Positions 16,545 to 25,391 of a DNA stretch of 64,000 nucleotides are shown piece by piece. This DNA is from Pseudomonas alliivorans (GTDB taxonomy: Bacteria; Pseudomonadota; Gammaproteobacteria; Pseudomonadales; Pseudomonadaceae), in the NCBI RefSeq assembly GCF_017826695.1, contig NZ_JAFFZW010000006.1, positions 1-64,000 on the forward strand. Direction: 5' to 3'. The stretch's first letter is position 1. Each line of letters opens with the position of its first letter. The notes under the pieces are model-generated. The model was given only the letters and a program-made list of their open reading frames with translations, was not told the DNA's origin and did not search any database. The position numbers were made by a program, and so were the translations under genes.

Positions 16545-16985
16545 ATGCCCACCCCAGAAAAGCAACAGAACCATCTAATCAGCGGCTTTTCACCCTACGT
16601 TCCGACGAAGGATGAAGAGTACATGAGCGAGCCTATGCGCGCGCACTTCACCAAGATCCTGAACAAGTGGAAACAGGACTTGATGCAAGAGGTCGATCGC
16701 ACGGTGGACCACATGAAGGACGAAGCTGCCAATTTCCCTGACCCGGCCGACCGCGCCAGTCAGGAAGAAGAGTTCAGCCTTGAACTTCGCGCTCGTGATC
16801 GCGAACGCAAACTGATCAAAAAGATCGACAAGACGCTGCAACTGATCCTTGATGAAGAATATGGCTGGTGTGAATCCTGTGGCGTCGAAATCGGCATCCG
16901 CCGCCTCGAAGCCCGTCCGACTGCGGATCTGTGCATCGACTGCAAGACCTTGGCGGAAATCAAGGAAAAACAGGTCGGCAAGTGA
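16545..16985 (+). CDS. dksA: RNA polymerase-binding transcription factor DksA
   Basis: Binds the RNA polymerase secondary channel and, with ppGpp, represses rRNA promoters and activates amino-acid operons. 146 residues: a coiled coil (about 33-105) with the tip acidic residues in PDPADRASQEEEF. A four-cysteine zinc finger (Cys109, 112, 130 and 133) is complete, so this is the zinc-dependent form. I start at the ATG 16545 (GAGAGGCGG upstream). A GTG six codons earlier (16527) is in frame but overlaps that site. Confidence 0.95.
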   Translation: MPTPEKQQNHLISGFSPYVPTKDEEYMSEPMRAHFTKILNKWKQDLMQEVDRTVDHMKDEAANFPDPADRASQEEEFSLELRARDRERKLIKKIDKTLQLILDEEYGWCESCGVEIGIRRLEARPTADLCIDCKTLAEIKEKQVGK

Positions 16986-17003
16986 CCTGCAGGACCTGCC
17001 TTG

Positions 17004-17031
17004 AAAAAAAGACGCTTCGGCGTCTTTTTTT
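17004..17031 (+). terminator. dksA intrinsic terminator
   Basis: The stem GACGC/GCGTC has a TTCG loop, flanked by A7 and T7. It could act in both directions and lies 18 bases after the dksA stop. Confidence 0.92.
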
Positions 17032-17140
17032 GGTTTTCACGGATCGAGAAGTTGCTAGTGATCGTGCACATCGCTCTACGTAGAGATGCGACTCGCTTCA
17101 CGCTTGATCGCCAAAGCTGCGCACCAGTAACATCCGGCCC

Positions 17141-18028
17141 ATGAAAAAATCTGCCTACATCGGGCGCTTTGCGCCGACGCCCAGTGGTTATCTGCATTTT
17201 GGCTCGCTGGTTGCGGCACTTGCCTCTTATCTCGACGCGCGTGCAGCAGGCGGACAGTGGCTGATGCGCATGGAAGACCTGGATCCACCACGTGAAGTGC
17301 CGGGTGCGCAAGCGGCCATCCTGGAAACGCTGGAACGCTACGGCTTCGAGTGGGACGGCGAGTTGATCCGCCAGAGCGAACGCCATGATGCCTACGCCGC
17401 CATTATCGACCGCTGGTTCAGCCACGGCCTGGCCTACGCCTGCACCTGTTCACGCAAACAGCTCGAAGGCTATAAAGGCGTTTATCCCGGCTTGTGCCGC
17501 AACGCAGGGCATTCGCCCGATAACGCCGCCATTCGCATTCGCGTGCCGGAACTGGAGTATCGCTTCGAAGACCGGGTGCAAGGCACGTTCCGCATGCATC
17601 TGGGCAACGAAAGCGGGGACTTTGTGATTCGCCGACGGGATGGCCTGTATGCCTATCAACTGGCAGTCGTCATTGACGATGCCTGGCAGGGCGTGACCGA
17701 TATCGTGCGCGGCGCCGACCTGCTGGACTCGACCCCGCGCCAGTTGTATCTGCAGGAGTTGCTGGGCATTGCTCAGCCGCGCTACCTGCATGTGCCGTTG
17801 ATCACCCAACCCGATGGCCACAAGCTCGGCAAGTCCTATCGTTCGCCCCCCCTGCCTGCCGATCAGGCCACACCCTTGCTGCTGCGCGCCTTGCGCGCAC
17901 TGGGCCAGCCAACCGATTCACAGTTGATGTACGGAACAGCTCACGAAGTGCTGGCCTATGGCATTGAGCACTGGAACCCGGACCTCATCCCCAGGGTGCA
18001 CAACATTGAGGAAGCCCGGATAGACTGA
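17141..18028 (+). CDS. gluQ: Glutamyl-queuosine tRNA(Asp) synthetase
   Basis: Paralogue of the glutamyl-tRNA synthetase catalytic domain. It attaches glutamate to queuosine at position 34 of tRNA-Asp. The 295-residue length shows the missing anticodon-binding domain. A HIGH-like motif (APTPSGYLHFGSL, residues 11-23) and a KMSKS-like motif (HKLGKS) are present. Cysteines in ACTCSRKQ and PGLCRN form the zinc site. The dksA-gluQ-cbrX-cbrA order is conserved in Pseudomonas. The ATG has a poor ribosome site. Confidence 0.94.
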   Translation: MKKSAYIGRFAPTPSGYLHFGSLVAALASYLDARAAGGQWLMRMEDLDPPREVPGAQAAILETLERYGFEWDGELIRQSERHDAYAAIIDRWFSHGLAYACTCSRKQLEGYKGVYPGLCRNAGHSPDNAAIRIRVPELEYRFEDRVQGTFRMHLGNESGDFVIRRRDGLYAYQLAVVIDDAWQGVTDIVRGADLLDSTPRQLYLQELLGIAQPRYLHVPLITQPDGHKLGKSYRSPPLPADQATPLLLRALRALGQPTDSQLMYGTAHEVLAYGIEHWNPDLIPRVHNIEEARID

Positions 18029-18126
18029 ACCAGAGCGGTTGCTGAAAACTACTGCTTATGGCTACTTGCAGCTTGTCGCGCATCCGTTACCATGCCGCTC
18101 CTCATCTACCAGCGCAGGGAGACCAG

Positions 18127-18303
18127 ATGTACATATACCGGTTGGTTTTGCTTCTGGTGGTAGGTATTTACCTTTTCTCTCCGGCCATCATGGACTGGTG
18201 GATCGACGCGACAGGTGCCTGGTATCGGCCCTATCTGCTGTGGCTGATCCTGATCGTGGTGACGTTCATTCTTCAGAGCCAGCGAGATGCCGATGAGCTT
18301 TAG
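18127..18303 (+). CDS. cbrX: Small two-helix membrane protein, CbrX-like
   Basis: 58 residues with two hydrophobic helices (about 4-20, YRLVLLLVVGIYLFSPAIM, and 35-50, YLLWLILIVVTFILQ) and a polar C-terminus (SQRDADEL). A short ORF at this position in other pseudomonads has been described as cbrX, co-transcribed with cbrA and coupling its translation; the name here rests on position and size. Its stop lies 11 bases inside cbrA, which supports coupling. GGGAGA lies 6 bases before the ATG. Confidence 0.75.
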   Translation: MYIYRLVLLLVVGIYLFSPAIMDWWIDATGAWYRPYLLWLILIVVTFILQSQRDADEL

Positions 18304-21241
18304 CCTGACGCAGATGTTGCTGGTGAGCGCCGGCTATCTGCTGGTGCTGTTTGGCGTTGCCTGGGTCAGCGAGCGCGGCCTGATTCCGCGTGCAATCATT
18401 CGCCACCCACTGACCTATACGCTTTCGCTGGGCGTCTACGCCAGTGCCTGGGCGTTCTATGGCACGGTCGGTCTGGCCTATCAGTACGGTTACGGTTTTC
18501 TCTCCAGCTATCTCGGTGTGTCCGGTGCATTTCTGCTGGCACCGGTGTTGCTTTACCCGATTCTGAAAATCACCCGCACCTATCAGCTTTCCTCACTGGC
18601 CGACCTGTTCGCGTTCCGCTTCCGAAGCACCTGGGCCGGCGCGCTGACCACGGTGTTCATGCTGATTGGTGTGCTGCCACTGCTGGCACTGCAGATTCAA
18701 GCAGTAGCCGACTCGATCAGCATCCTGACGCGCGAGCCGGTGCAGGATCGTGTGGCCGTGGCGTTCTGCGCGATCATCATGTTGTTCACGATCTTCTTCG
18801 GCTCACGACACATCGCGACGCGTGAAAAACATGAGGGACTGGTGTTCGCCATCGCCTTTGAGTCGCTGATCAAACTGATCGCCCTGGGAGGCGTCGGCCT
18901 GTACGCCCTGTACGGTGTGTTCGACGGCCCGCAGCAACTGGAACTCTGGCTGCTGCAGAACCAGACCGCCCTGGCGTCGCTGCACACGCCTCTGCAGGAA
19001 GGTCCGTGGCGCACGCTGCTGCTGGTGTTCTTCGCCTCGGCCATCGTCATGCCGCACATGTACCACATGACCTTTACCGAAAACCTCAACCCGCGCTCGC
19101 TGGTCAGCGCCAGTTGGGGCCTCCCGTTGTTCCTGCTGCTGATCAGTCTGGCCGTTCCACTGATCCTCTGGGCCGGGCTCAAGCTCGGCGCGACCACCAG
19201 CCCCGAATATTTCACTCTCGGCATCGGGCTGGCTGCCAATAAGCCAGCTCTGGCGCTGCTTGCCTATATCGGCGGGTTGTCAGCGGCCAGCGGACTGATC
19301 ATCGTCACTACGCTCGCGCTGTCGGGCATGGCACTCAATCATCTCGTGCTGCCGCTTTACCAGCCGCCAGCGGAAGGCAATATCTATCGCTGGCTGAAGT
19401 GGACCCGACGCGGGCTGATCGTGGCGATCATCGCAGCAGGCTACGGTTTCTACCTGATGCTCGGCGCGCAGCAGGACCTGGCCAATCTGGGCATCGTGGC
19501 GTTTGTTGCGACACTGCAGTTTCTGCCGGGCGTGCTGTCGGTGCTGTACTGGCCGACGGCGAACCGGCGCGGCTTTATTGCCGGACTGCTGGCCGGGATC
19601 GCGGTCTGGGTCGTCAGCATGCTGTTGCCGCTTATCAGCAACCTGCAGGGCTTCTACATTCCGCTGCTGAATATGATTTACGTGCTGGACGACACCAGTT
19701 GGCACATGGCGGCCATCGCGTCGCTGGCTGCAAACGTGCTGTTGTTCACCCTCGTGTCGCTGTTCACCAATGCCAGCGCCGAAGAAGTCAGCGCGGCCGA
19801 GGCCTGCGCGGTCGACAACGTGCGCAGGCCTCAACGCCGCGAATTGCACGCGGTGTCGCCACAGGAGTTCGCCACGCAACTGGCCAAACCGCTGGGCGCG
19901 AAGGCAGCGCAGAAAGAAGTCGAGCAGGCCCTGCGCGATCTTTATCTGCCCTTCGATGAACGCAGGCCCTATGCCTTGCGGCGTCTGCGCGACCGGATCG
20001 AGGCCAACCTGTCCGGCCTGATGGGCCCGAGCGTCGCTCAGGACATGGTGGAGACTTTCCTGCCGTACAAATCGGGCAGCGAAAAATACGTCACTGAAGA
20101 TATCCACTTCATCGAAAGCCGGCTCGAGGATTACCACTCGCGCCTGACCGGGCTCGCTGCCGAACTCGATGCCCTGCGCCGCTATCACCGCCAGACACTG
20201 CAGGAATTGCCGATGGGCGTGTGCTCGCTGGCCGAGGATCAGGAAATCCTGATGTGGAACCGTGCCATGGAAGAGCTGACCGGCATCGTCGCTCAGCGCG
20301 TCGTGGGTTCCCGCCTCGAGACCATCGCCGAGCCGTGGAAAGGCCTGCTGACCGGCTTCATCAGCGTACCTGATGAACACTTGCACAAGCAGCGTCTTGG
20401 TCTGGATGGCCAGACCCGCTGGCTCAACCTGCACAAGGCGGCCATCAACGAACCGCTCGCGCCAGGCAACAGCGGTCTGGTACTGCTGGTGGAAGACCTT
20501 ACAGACACGCAGATGCTGGAAGACAAACTGGTCCACTCGGAACGGTTGGCCAGCATTGGCCGACTGGCGGCCGGTGTCGCCCACGAAATCGGCAACCCGA
20601 TCACCGGTATCGCCTGCCTGGCGCAGAACCTTCGGGAAGAGCGTGAAGAAGACGACGAGCTGAAAGAGATCAGCAGTCAGATTCTCGAACAGACCAAACG
20701 CGTGTCGCGTATCGTGCAGTCGCTGATGAGTTTTGCCCACGCTGGCGCTCATCAGCACAGTGACGAAGCCGTCTGTCTGGCCGAAGTGGCTCAGGATGCC
20801 ATCGGCCTGCTGGCGCTGAACCGACGCAATTTCGAGGTGCAGTTCTACAACCTCTGCAACCCTGAACACTGGGTCGATGGTGACCCGCAACGTCTTGCAC
20901 AGGTGCTGATCAACCTGCTGTCCAACGCGCGCGACGCATCGCCCGCAGGCAGCGCGGTCAGGGTCAAGAGTGAAGCATCCGAACACACTGTGGATTTGAT
21001 CGTCGAGGACGAAGGCAGTGGAATACCCAAGGCAATCATGGACCGATTGTTCGAGCCATTCTTCACTACCAAAGACCCCGGTGAAGGAACCGGACTGGGG
21101 CTTGCGCTGGTCTATTCCATCGTTGAAGAGCATTATGGACAAATCACCATCGACAGCCCGGCCGACCCCGAGCACCAGCGTGGTACCCGTATCCGGGTGA
21201 CTCTGCCACGCCATGTCGACGCGACGTCCACCGCGAACTGA
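18293..21241 (+). CDS. cbrA: CbrA sensor histidine kinase with SLC5/SSS transporter-like domain
   Basis: Sensor of the CbrAB system, which sets use of poor carbon sources and histidine/proline/arginine catabolism and drives CrcZ. 982 residues. About 1-500 is a sodium/solute-symporter-like membrane domain with many helices. A STAC-like linker and PAS region follow (about 620-735). The HisKA phospho-acceptor is near His764 in GVAHEIGNPITG, and the HATPase domain has N, G1 and G2 boxes (NLLSNARDAS, EDEGSGIP, GEGTGLGLALV). An in-frame ATG two codons earlier (18287) is possible. It overlaps cbrX by 11 bases. Confidence 0.96.
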   Translation: MSFSLTQMLLVSAGYLLVLFGVAWVSERGLIPRAIIRHPLTYTLSLGVYASAWAFYGTVGLAYQYGYGFLSSYLGVSGAFLLAPVLLYPILKITRTYQLSSLADLFAFRFRSTWAGALTTVFMLIGVLPLLALQIQAVADSISILTREPVQDRVAVAFCAIIMLFTIFFGSRHIATREKHEGLVFAIAFESLIKLIALGGVGLYALYGVFDGPQQLELWLLQNQTALASLHTPLQEGPWRTLLLVFFASAIVMPHMYHMTFTENLNPRSLVSASWGLPLFLLLISLAVPLILWAGLKLGATTSPEYFTLGIGLAANKPALALLAYIGGLSAASGLIIVTTLALSGMALNHLVLPLYQPPAEGNIYRWLKWTRRGLIVAIIAAGYGFYLMLGAQQDLANLGIVAFVATLQFLPGVLSVLYWPTANRRGFIAGLLAGIAVWVVSMLLPLISNLQGFYIPLLNMIYVLDDTSWHMAAIASLAANVLLFTLVSLFTNASAEEVSAAEACAVDNVRRPQRRELHAVSPQEFATQLAKPLGAKAAQKEVEQALRDLYLPFDERRPYALRRLRDRIEANLSGLMGPSVAQDMVETFLPYKSGSEKYVTEDIHFIESRLEDYHSRLTGLAAELDALRRYHRQTLQELPMGVCSLAEDQEILMWNRAMEELTGIVAQRVVGSRLETIAEPWKGLLTGFISVPDEHLHKQRLGLDGQTRWLNLHKAAINEPLAPGNSGLVLLVEDLTDTQMLEDKLVHSERLASIGRLAAGVAHEIGNPITGIACLAQNLREEREEDDELKEISSQILEQTKRVSRIVQSLMSFAHAGAHQHSDEAVCLAEVAQDAIGLLALNRRNFEVQFYNLCNPEHWVDGDPQRLAQVLINLLSNARDASPAGSAVRVKSEASEHTVDLIVEDEGSGIPKAIMDRLFEPFFTTKDPGEGTGLGLALVYSIVEEHYGQITIDSPADPEHQRGTRIRVTLPRHVDATSTAN

Positions 21242-21263
21242 GACCGTCGAGAGAACTGAATCA

Positions 21264-22697
21264 ATGCCGCATATTTTGATCGTCGAAGACGAAACGATTA
21301 TCCGCTCAGCCCTGCGTCGCCTGCTTGAACGCAATCAGTATGAAGTCAGTGAGGCCGGTTCTGTTCAGGAGGCTCAGGAACGTTTCAGCATCCCGTCCTT
21401 TGACCTGATCGTCAGCGACCTGCGGCTTCCGGGTGCGCCCGGTACCGAATTGATCAAGCTGGGCGAAGGCAAGCCGGTGCTGATCATGACCAGCTACGCC
21501 AGCCTGCGCTCGGCAGTCGACTCAATGAAAATGGGCGCGGTGGATTACATCGCCAAACCCTTCGATCATGACGAGATGCTTCAGGCCGTGTCGCGCATCC
21601 TGCGTGACCGCCAGACGGTCAGCAGCCTGCAGGCCGAACGCAGCGCCATGGGCAAGGTGAGCAGTGCCGAGAAAGGTACGGCACCGAACAACAATGGCGA
21701 AATCGGCATCATCGGCTCATGTCCGCCGATGCTCGATCTTTACAGCAAGATTCGCAAAGTCGCACCGACCGATTCCAACGTGCTGGTCCAGGGCGAGTCG
21801 GGCACGGGTAAGGAACTGGTCGCCCGCGCCCTGCACAATCTGTCACGCCGCGCCAAGGCACCGATGATTTCTGTCAACTGCGCAGCCATTCCCGAGTCGC
21901 TCATCGAGTCCGAACTGTTCGGACACGAGAAAGGCGCGTTTACAGGCGCCAGCGCCGGACGTGCCGGCCTGGTGGAAGCCGCGGACGGCGGCACGCTGTT
22001 TCTCGACGAGATCGGTGAGTTGCCGCTGGAAGCGCAGGCACGCCTGTTGCGCGTTCTGCAGGAAGGCGAAATTCGCCGGGTCGGCTCGGTGCAGTCGCAA
22101 AAGGTCGATGTGCGACTGATTGCGGCGACCCACAGAGACCTCAAGACTCTGGCCAAGAACGGCGAATTCCGTGAAGACCTTTTTTACCGCCTGCACGTCA
22201 TCGCCCTAAAACTTCCGGCCTTGCGCGAACGCGGCAGCGATGTGCTCGAAATCGCCCACGCCTTTCTGGCACGCCAGAGCGCCAAGGTTGGCCGTAACGA
22301 CCTGAAGTTCGCGCCTGATGCCGAGCAGGCGATTCGTCACTACAGTTGGCCCGGCAACGTCCGCGAACTGGAAAACGCGGTGGAGCGCTCGGTCATTCTC
22401 TGCGAGAACCCGGAAATCACCGCCGACCTGCTGGGTATCGACATCGAGCTGGACGGTCTGGGCGACGACGAGTACATGGGCCTTGCGCCGCTGCCCAGCG
22501 GCTCGACCTCCGGCAGCAGCGAGCCGACCGAGGACCTGTCGCTGGAAGACTATTTCCAGCACTTCGTTCTGGAACATCAGGACCACATGACCGAAACGGA
22601 GCTGGCCCGCAAACTCGGGGTCAGCCGCAAGTGCCTGTGGGAACGTCGTCAGCGCCTGGGCATACCCCGTCGAAAAGGGGTGGCCAACGAAACCTGA
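21264..22697 (+). CDS. cbrB: CbrB sigma-54-dependent response regulator
   Basis: NtrC-type activator paired with CbrA. 477 residues: a receiver domain with phospho-acceptor Asp52 (IVSDLRLPG) and switch lysine (IAKPFDH), then an AAA+ domain with Walker A (GESGTGKEL). The sigma-54 contact loop GAFTGA is intact. A Fis-type HTH lies at the C-terminus (ETELARKLGVSRKCLWERR). The ATG at 21264 is 22 bases after the cbrA stop. CbrB activates crcZ just downstream, where a matching dyad and promoter are seen. Confidence 0.96.
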   Translation: MPHILIVEDETIIRSALRRLLERNQYEVSEAGSVQEAQERFSIPSFDLIVSDLRLPGAPGTELIKLGEGKPVLIMTSYASLRSAVDSMKMGAVDYIAKPFDHDEMLQAVSRILRDRQTVSSLQAERSAMGKVSSAEKGTAPNNNGEIGIIGSCPPMLDLYSKIRKVAPTDSNVLVQGESGTGKELVARALHNLSRRAKAPMISVNCAAIPESLIESELFGHEKGAFTGASAGRAGLVEAADGGTLFLDEIGELPLEAQARLLRVLQEGEIRRVGSVQSQKVDVRLIAATHRDLKTLAKNGEFREDLFYRLHVIALKLPALRERGSDVLEIAHAFLARQSAKVGRNDLKFAPDAEQAIRHYSWPGNVRELENAVERSVILCENPEITADLLGIDIELDGLGDDEYMGLAPLPSGSTSGSSEPTEDLSLEDYFQHFVLEHQDHMTETELARKLGVSRKCLWERRQRLGIPRRKGVANET

Positions 22698-22745
22698 TGT
22701 TCTGCGCAAGGCTCTGGCACGCGGCGCTCAGGGCTTTGCGCAAAC

Positions 22746-22771
22746 TGTTACCCTCCTCGCCTCACGTAACA
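22746..22771 (+). promoter_or_regulatory. Probable CbrB binding site upstream of crcZ
   Basis: TGTTAC (22746-22751) and GTAACA (22766-22771) form a perfect dyad with a 14-base spacer, the reported CbrB consensus architecture. It lies about 120 bases before the sigma-54 promoter, a normal distance for an enhancer-binding protein. Confidence 0.8.
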
Positions 22772-22809
22772 AAAGCCGGGTCTTACGGTAACGAAGTCCC
22801 GGCTTTTTT
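22771..22809 (+). terminator. cbrB terminator
   Basis: AAAAGCCGGG pairs with CCCGGCTTTT across a loop of about 16 bases, followed by a T run. It directly abuts the right half of the CbrB dyad. A second hairpin (GCCCCG/CGGGGC, 22841-22857, followed by T4) lies 32 bases on and would stop any readthrough before the crcZ promoter. Confidence 0.8.
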
Positions 22810-22868
22810 ATGCCTGCCGTTTTTTGAAAAAGCTGCCAAGGCCCCGGTTTACGGGGCTTTTGAAAAGT

Positions 22869-22884
22869 TGGCACAGGTCCTGCT
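22869..22884 (+). promoter_or_regulatory. Sigma-54 promoter of crcZ
   Basis: TGGCAC (22869-22874), five bases, then CTGCT. The GG (22870-22871) and GC (22882-22883) are separated by exactly 10 bases, as required for sigma-54. Transcription should begin near 22895. Confidence 0.85.
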
Positions 22885-22894
22885 ATATCTCTTG

Positions 22895-23255
22895 TACAAG
22901 AAGAACAACAAGCAGTACGACACCCATAACAAGAACAACACGAATCGACTCACGCATAACAAGAACAACACGGCGGAGGCGCAGCTAACTGATTCTTTTG
23001 GAGAGGAGTTGTATTTGGGGCTTGCCCCGCAACCAGGCCGAGAACAACAAAAACTACCCTTAGGTAGAGCCTGAACTGGTTGGATCGAATGATCATTGCA
23101 ACGCAGCGACCAAAGCAATCCGTTTGCTCTTGACTCCCGATTGGGAGGTTTCACAGACGAAAGTCTCGTGAATGGGCACTCAACAAAAACAAGAAGCCCT
23201 AACAGAAAACAATAATAAAGAGCACACACTTTGGGGGAGCTTCGGCTCCCCCAGT
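22895..23255 (+). ncRNA. crcZ: CrcZ carbon catabolite repression sRNA
   Basis: About 360 nt from the sigma-54 start to a strong hairpin. CrcZ titrates the Hfq/Crc complex and so relieves catabolite repression. At least six A-rich AAnAAnAA-type targets are visible (22898-22912, 22929-22940, 22959-22970, 23040-23053, 23181-23196 and 23201-23220). Two of them lie in an exact 18-base direct repeat (22925-22942 and 22955-22972). Position downstream of cbrB is the conserved crcZ site. The 3' end is inferred from the hairpin. Confidence 0.9.
23233..23252 (+). terminator. CrcZ 3' hairpin
   Basis: GGGGGAGC pairs with GCTCCCCC around a TTCG loop. It is very stable but is followed by AGTAGCTTC, not a T tract, so the exact RNA end is uncertain. 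Confidence 0.65.
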
Positions 23256-23399
23256 AGCTTCAAGAACAAAGCCCTGCCTCACTTTCCCTGCCTTCAGCGA
23301 CAGCTTCCTACACCATCCCTCGACTAAATGCTAGAATCCCCGCCCATCATGCGGTCATTCCACGTTTTTGGCCGAATATTCCTTCAAACAGTGCCTCCC

Positions 23400-24803
23400 A
23401 TGCTGAAGAAGCTGTTCCAGTCATTTCGCTCTCCACTGCGCAAGCCGCAGCAACACACGCGCACCACGCCTGAAGTGCTCAATAGCGGCCAGCATTCGCT
23501 GCAACGCGGTCAATTCAGTCGCTACGCCGTCAATATCGTCGAGCGCCTGCAAAACGCAGGCTACCAGGCCTATCTGGTCGGTGGCTGCGTCCGTGACATG
23601 ATGCTCAATATCACGCCCAAGGATTTCGACGTCGCCACCAGCGCCACGCCGGAGCAGGTGCGTGCCGAGTTTCGCAACGCCCGAATCATTGGCCGCCGGT
23701 TCAAGCTGGTCCATATCCACTTCGGTCGCGAAATCATCGAAGTCGCCACGTTCCGCGCCAATCATCCACAGGATGACGAAGAAGAGGACAGCAATCAGTC
23801 CTCGCGCAACGAAAGCGGGCGCATCCTGCGTGACAACGTATACGGCACCCTTGAAGAGGACGCTCAGCGTCGCGACTTCACGATCAACGCCTTGTATTAC
23901 GATCCGGTCACCGAGCGCGTGCTGGATTACGCCAACGGTGTGCACGACATCCGCAATCGCCTGATCCGGCTGATTGGTGATCCCGAACAGCGCTACAAGG
24001 AAGACCCGGTGCGCATGCTGCGTGCCGTGCGTTTCGCCGCCAAGCTGGATTTCGGCATTGAAAAGCACAGCGCCCTGCCGATTCGCCCGCTGGCCGCCAT
24101 GCTTCGTGATATCCCGTCGGCGCGCCTGTTCGAAGAAGTGCTCAAGCTGTTCCTTTCCGGTCATGCCGCCTCGACATTCGAGATGCTGGTGGATCTGGAA
24201 CTGTTCGACCCCCTGTTCCCGGCCAGCTCCAAGGCGCTGGAGTACAACCCGACCTATACGCACACGCTGATCAGCAATGCCCTGATCAACACCGACCTGC
24301 GCATCAAGCAGAACAAGCCGGTCACCCCGGCCTTCCTGTTTGCTGCGCTGCTCTGGCCTGCATTGCCTGCCAAGGTGCTGCGCGCTCAGGAGCGCGGCAT
24401 GCCGCCGATCGCCGCGATGCAGGAAGCTGCACACGAGCTGATCATCGAGCAGTGCCAGCGCATCGCGATTCCGAAGCGTTTCACGATGCCGATCCGTGAG
24501 ATCTGGGACATGCAGGAGCGTCTGCCACGTCGTTCAGGCAAGCGCGCCGATCTGCTGCTCGATAATTCACGCTTCCGCGCCGGTTATGATTTCCTGCTGC
24601 TGCGCGAAACCGCAGGCGAACAGACCGACGGTCTAGGCCAGTGGTGGACCGACTATCAGGAATGTAACGAAAGCGAGCGTCGCGACATGATTCGCGACTT
24701 GAGTGGCAAGCCTGAAGCAGCCGGTGCCGCTCCGCGCAAACGTCGGCGCAGCAGCGGCGCGAAGCGCAAGCGCACCGGTGCCGAGACGTCCGGCGGTGAG
24801 TAA
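23400..24803 (+). CDS. pcnB: Poly(A) polymerase I
   Basis: Adds 3' poly(A) tails that promote RNA decay. 467 residues from the ATG at 23400 (MLKKLFQSFRSPL), the usual Pseudomonas N-terminus; a frame start at 23328 adds an unlikely extension. The class II nucleotidyltransferase signature (LVGGCVRDMML, then KDFDVATSATPEQV with two metal aspartates) is followed by the RNA-binding motif DFTINALYYDP. A basic tail closes the protein (PRKRRRSSGAKRKR). The sequence overlaps folK by 8 bases. Confidence 0.95.
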   Translation: MLKKLFQSFRSPLRKPQQHTRTTPEVLNSGQHSLQRGQFSRYAVNIVERLQNAGYQAYLVGGCVRDMMLNITPKDFDVATSATPEQVRAEFRNARIIGRRFKLVHIHFGREIIEVATFRANHPQDDEEEDSNQSSRNESGRILRDNVYGTLEEDAQRRDFTINALYYDPVTERVLDYANGVHDIRNRLIRLIGDPEQRYKEDPVRMLRAVRFAAKLDFGIEKHSALPIRPLAAMLRDIPSARLFEEVLKLFLSGHAASTFEMLVDLELFDPLFPASSKALEYNPTYTHTLISNALINTDLRIKQNKPVTPAFLFAALLWPALPAKVLRAQERGMPPIAAMQEAAHELIIEQCQRIAIPKRFTMPIREIWDMQERLPRRSGKRADLLLDNSRFRAGYDFLLLRETAGEQTDGLGQWWTDYQECNESERRDMIRDLSGKPEAAGAAPRKRRRSSGAKRKRTGAETSGGE

Positions 24804-25302
24804 CACCTCGTTAAACACTGAGCGCGTCTATATCGGCTTGGGCAGCAACCTTGCCGACCCGGCCGAACAACTGCGCAGCGCCCTCAAGGCACTGGAATTG
24901 CTGCCAGGCAGCCAACTGACGGGCGTTTCTTCGTTTTACGTCAGCGACTCGCTGCTCCCCGGCCAACCGCGCTTCACCAACGCGGTCGCCGCGCTGGACA
25001 CCGCCCTCGCTCCGCTGGTCCTGCTCGACGCGCTTCAATCCATCGAACTGGATCAGGGCCGTGAGCGCCACGAGCGCTGGGGGCCGCGCACACTGGATCT
25101 GGATATCCTGCTGTTCGGCAATCATCTGATCGACGAACCCCGTCTCAAGGTACCGCATTACCACATGCAGGAAAGGCCGTTCGTGCTTTATCCGCTGGCC
25201 GAGCTGGCACCTGGCCTGACCCTCGCCGATGGTCGCGAACTGGGTCAATTGCTGAGTGAATGCCCGTTCGTTGGCCTGGAACGTTTGCCCGCTCAGGCGT
25301 AG
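24796..25302 (+). CDS. folK: 2-amino-4-hydroxy-6-hydroxymethyldihydropteridine pyrophosphokinase
   Basis: Transfers pyrophosphate from ATP to hydroxymethyl-dihydropterin, a folate precursor step just before FolP. 168 residues from a GTG at 24796 embedded in the end of pcnB (GTGAGTAA). This puts the conserved VYIGLGSNL near residue 11. The signature RHERWGPRTLDLDILLFG carries the Mg-binding aspartates. The frame upstream of the GTG belongs to pcnB sequence and is not used. Confidence 0.93.
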   Translation: MSNTSLNTERVYIGLGSNLADPAEQLRSALKALELLPGSQLTGVSSFYVSDSLLPGQPRFTNAVAALDTALAPLVLLDALQSIELDQGRERHERWGPRTLDLDILLFGNHLIDEPRLKVPHYHMQERPFVLYPLAELAPGLTLADGRELGQLLSECPFVGLERLPAQA

Positions 25303-25391
25303 TGTCCTCCTGCCACTAGTTACCGTTGCTGTAACCGCCCTGGCAAACGGTAACACCCGCAATTGACTTCACGCCCCCTCCTCACGAAGAT

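Noticed and set aside
19280..21334. A 684-codon open frame opposite cbrA
   Set aside because: It is antisense to the kinase and PAS region of cbrA; no motif, and the sense gene is certain.
22925..22972. Direct repeats that could hint at a CRISPR array
   Set aside because: Only two 18-base units at a 30-base period, with no palindromic repeat or cas genes; they are Hfq/Crc targets within CrcZ.
22346..23074. An open frame running from cbrB into the CrcZ region
   Set aside because: The first half is cbrB in another frame, and the second half lies in a known non-coding RNA with terminators inside.
22849..23229. A 126-codon minus-strand frame covering CrcZ
   Set aside because: Its leucine/phenylalanine-rich peptide comes from reverse-reading A-rich target motifs; it has no ribosome site.
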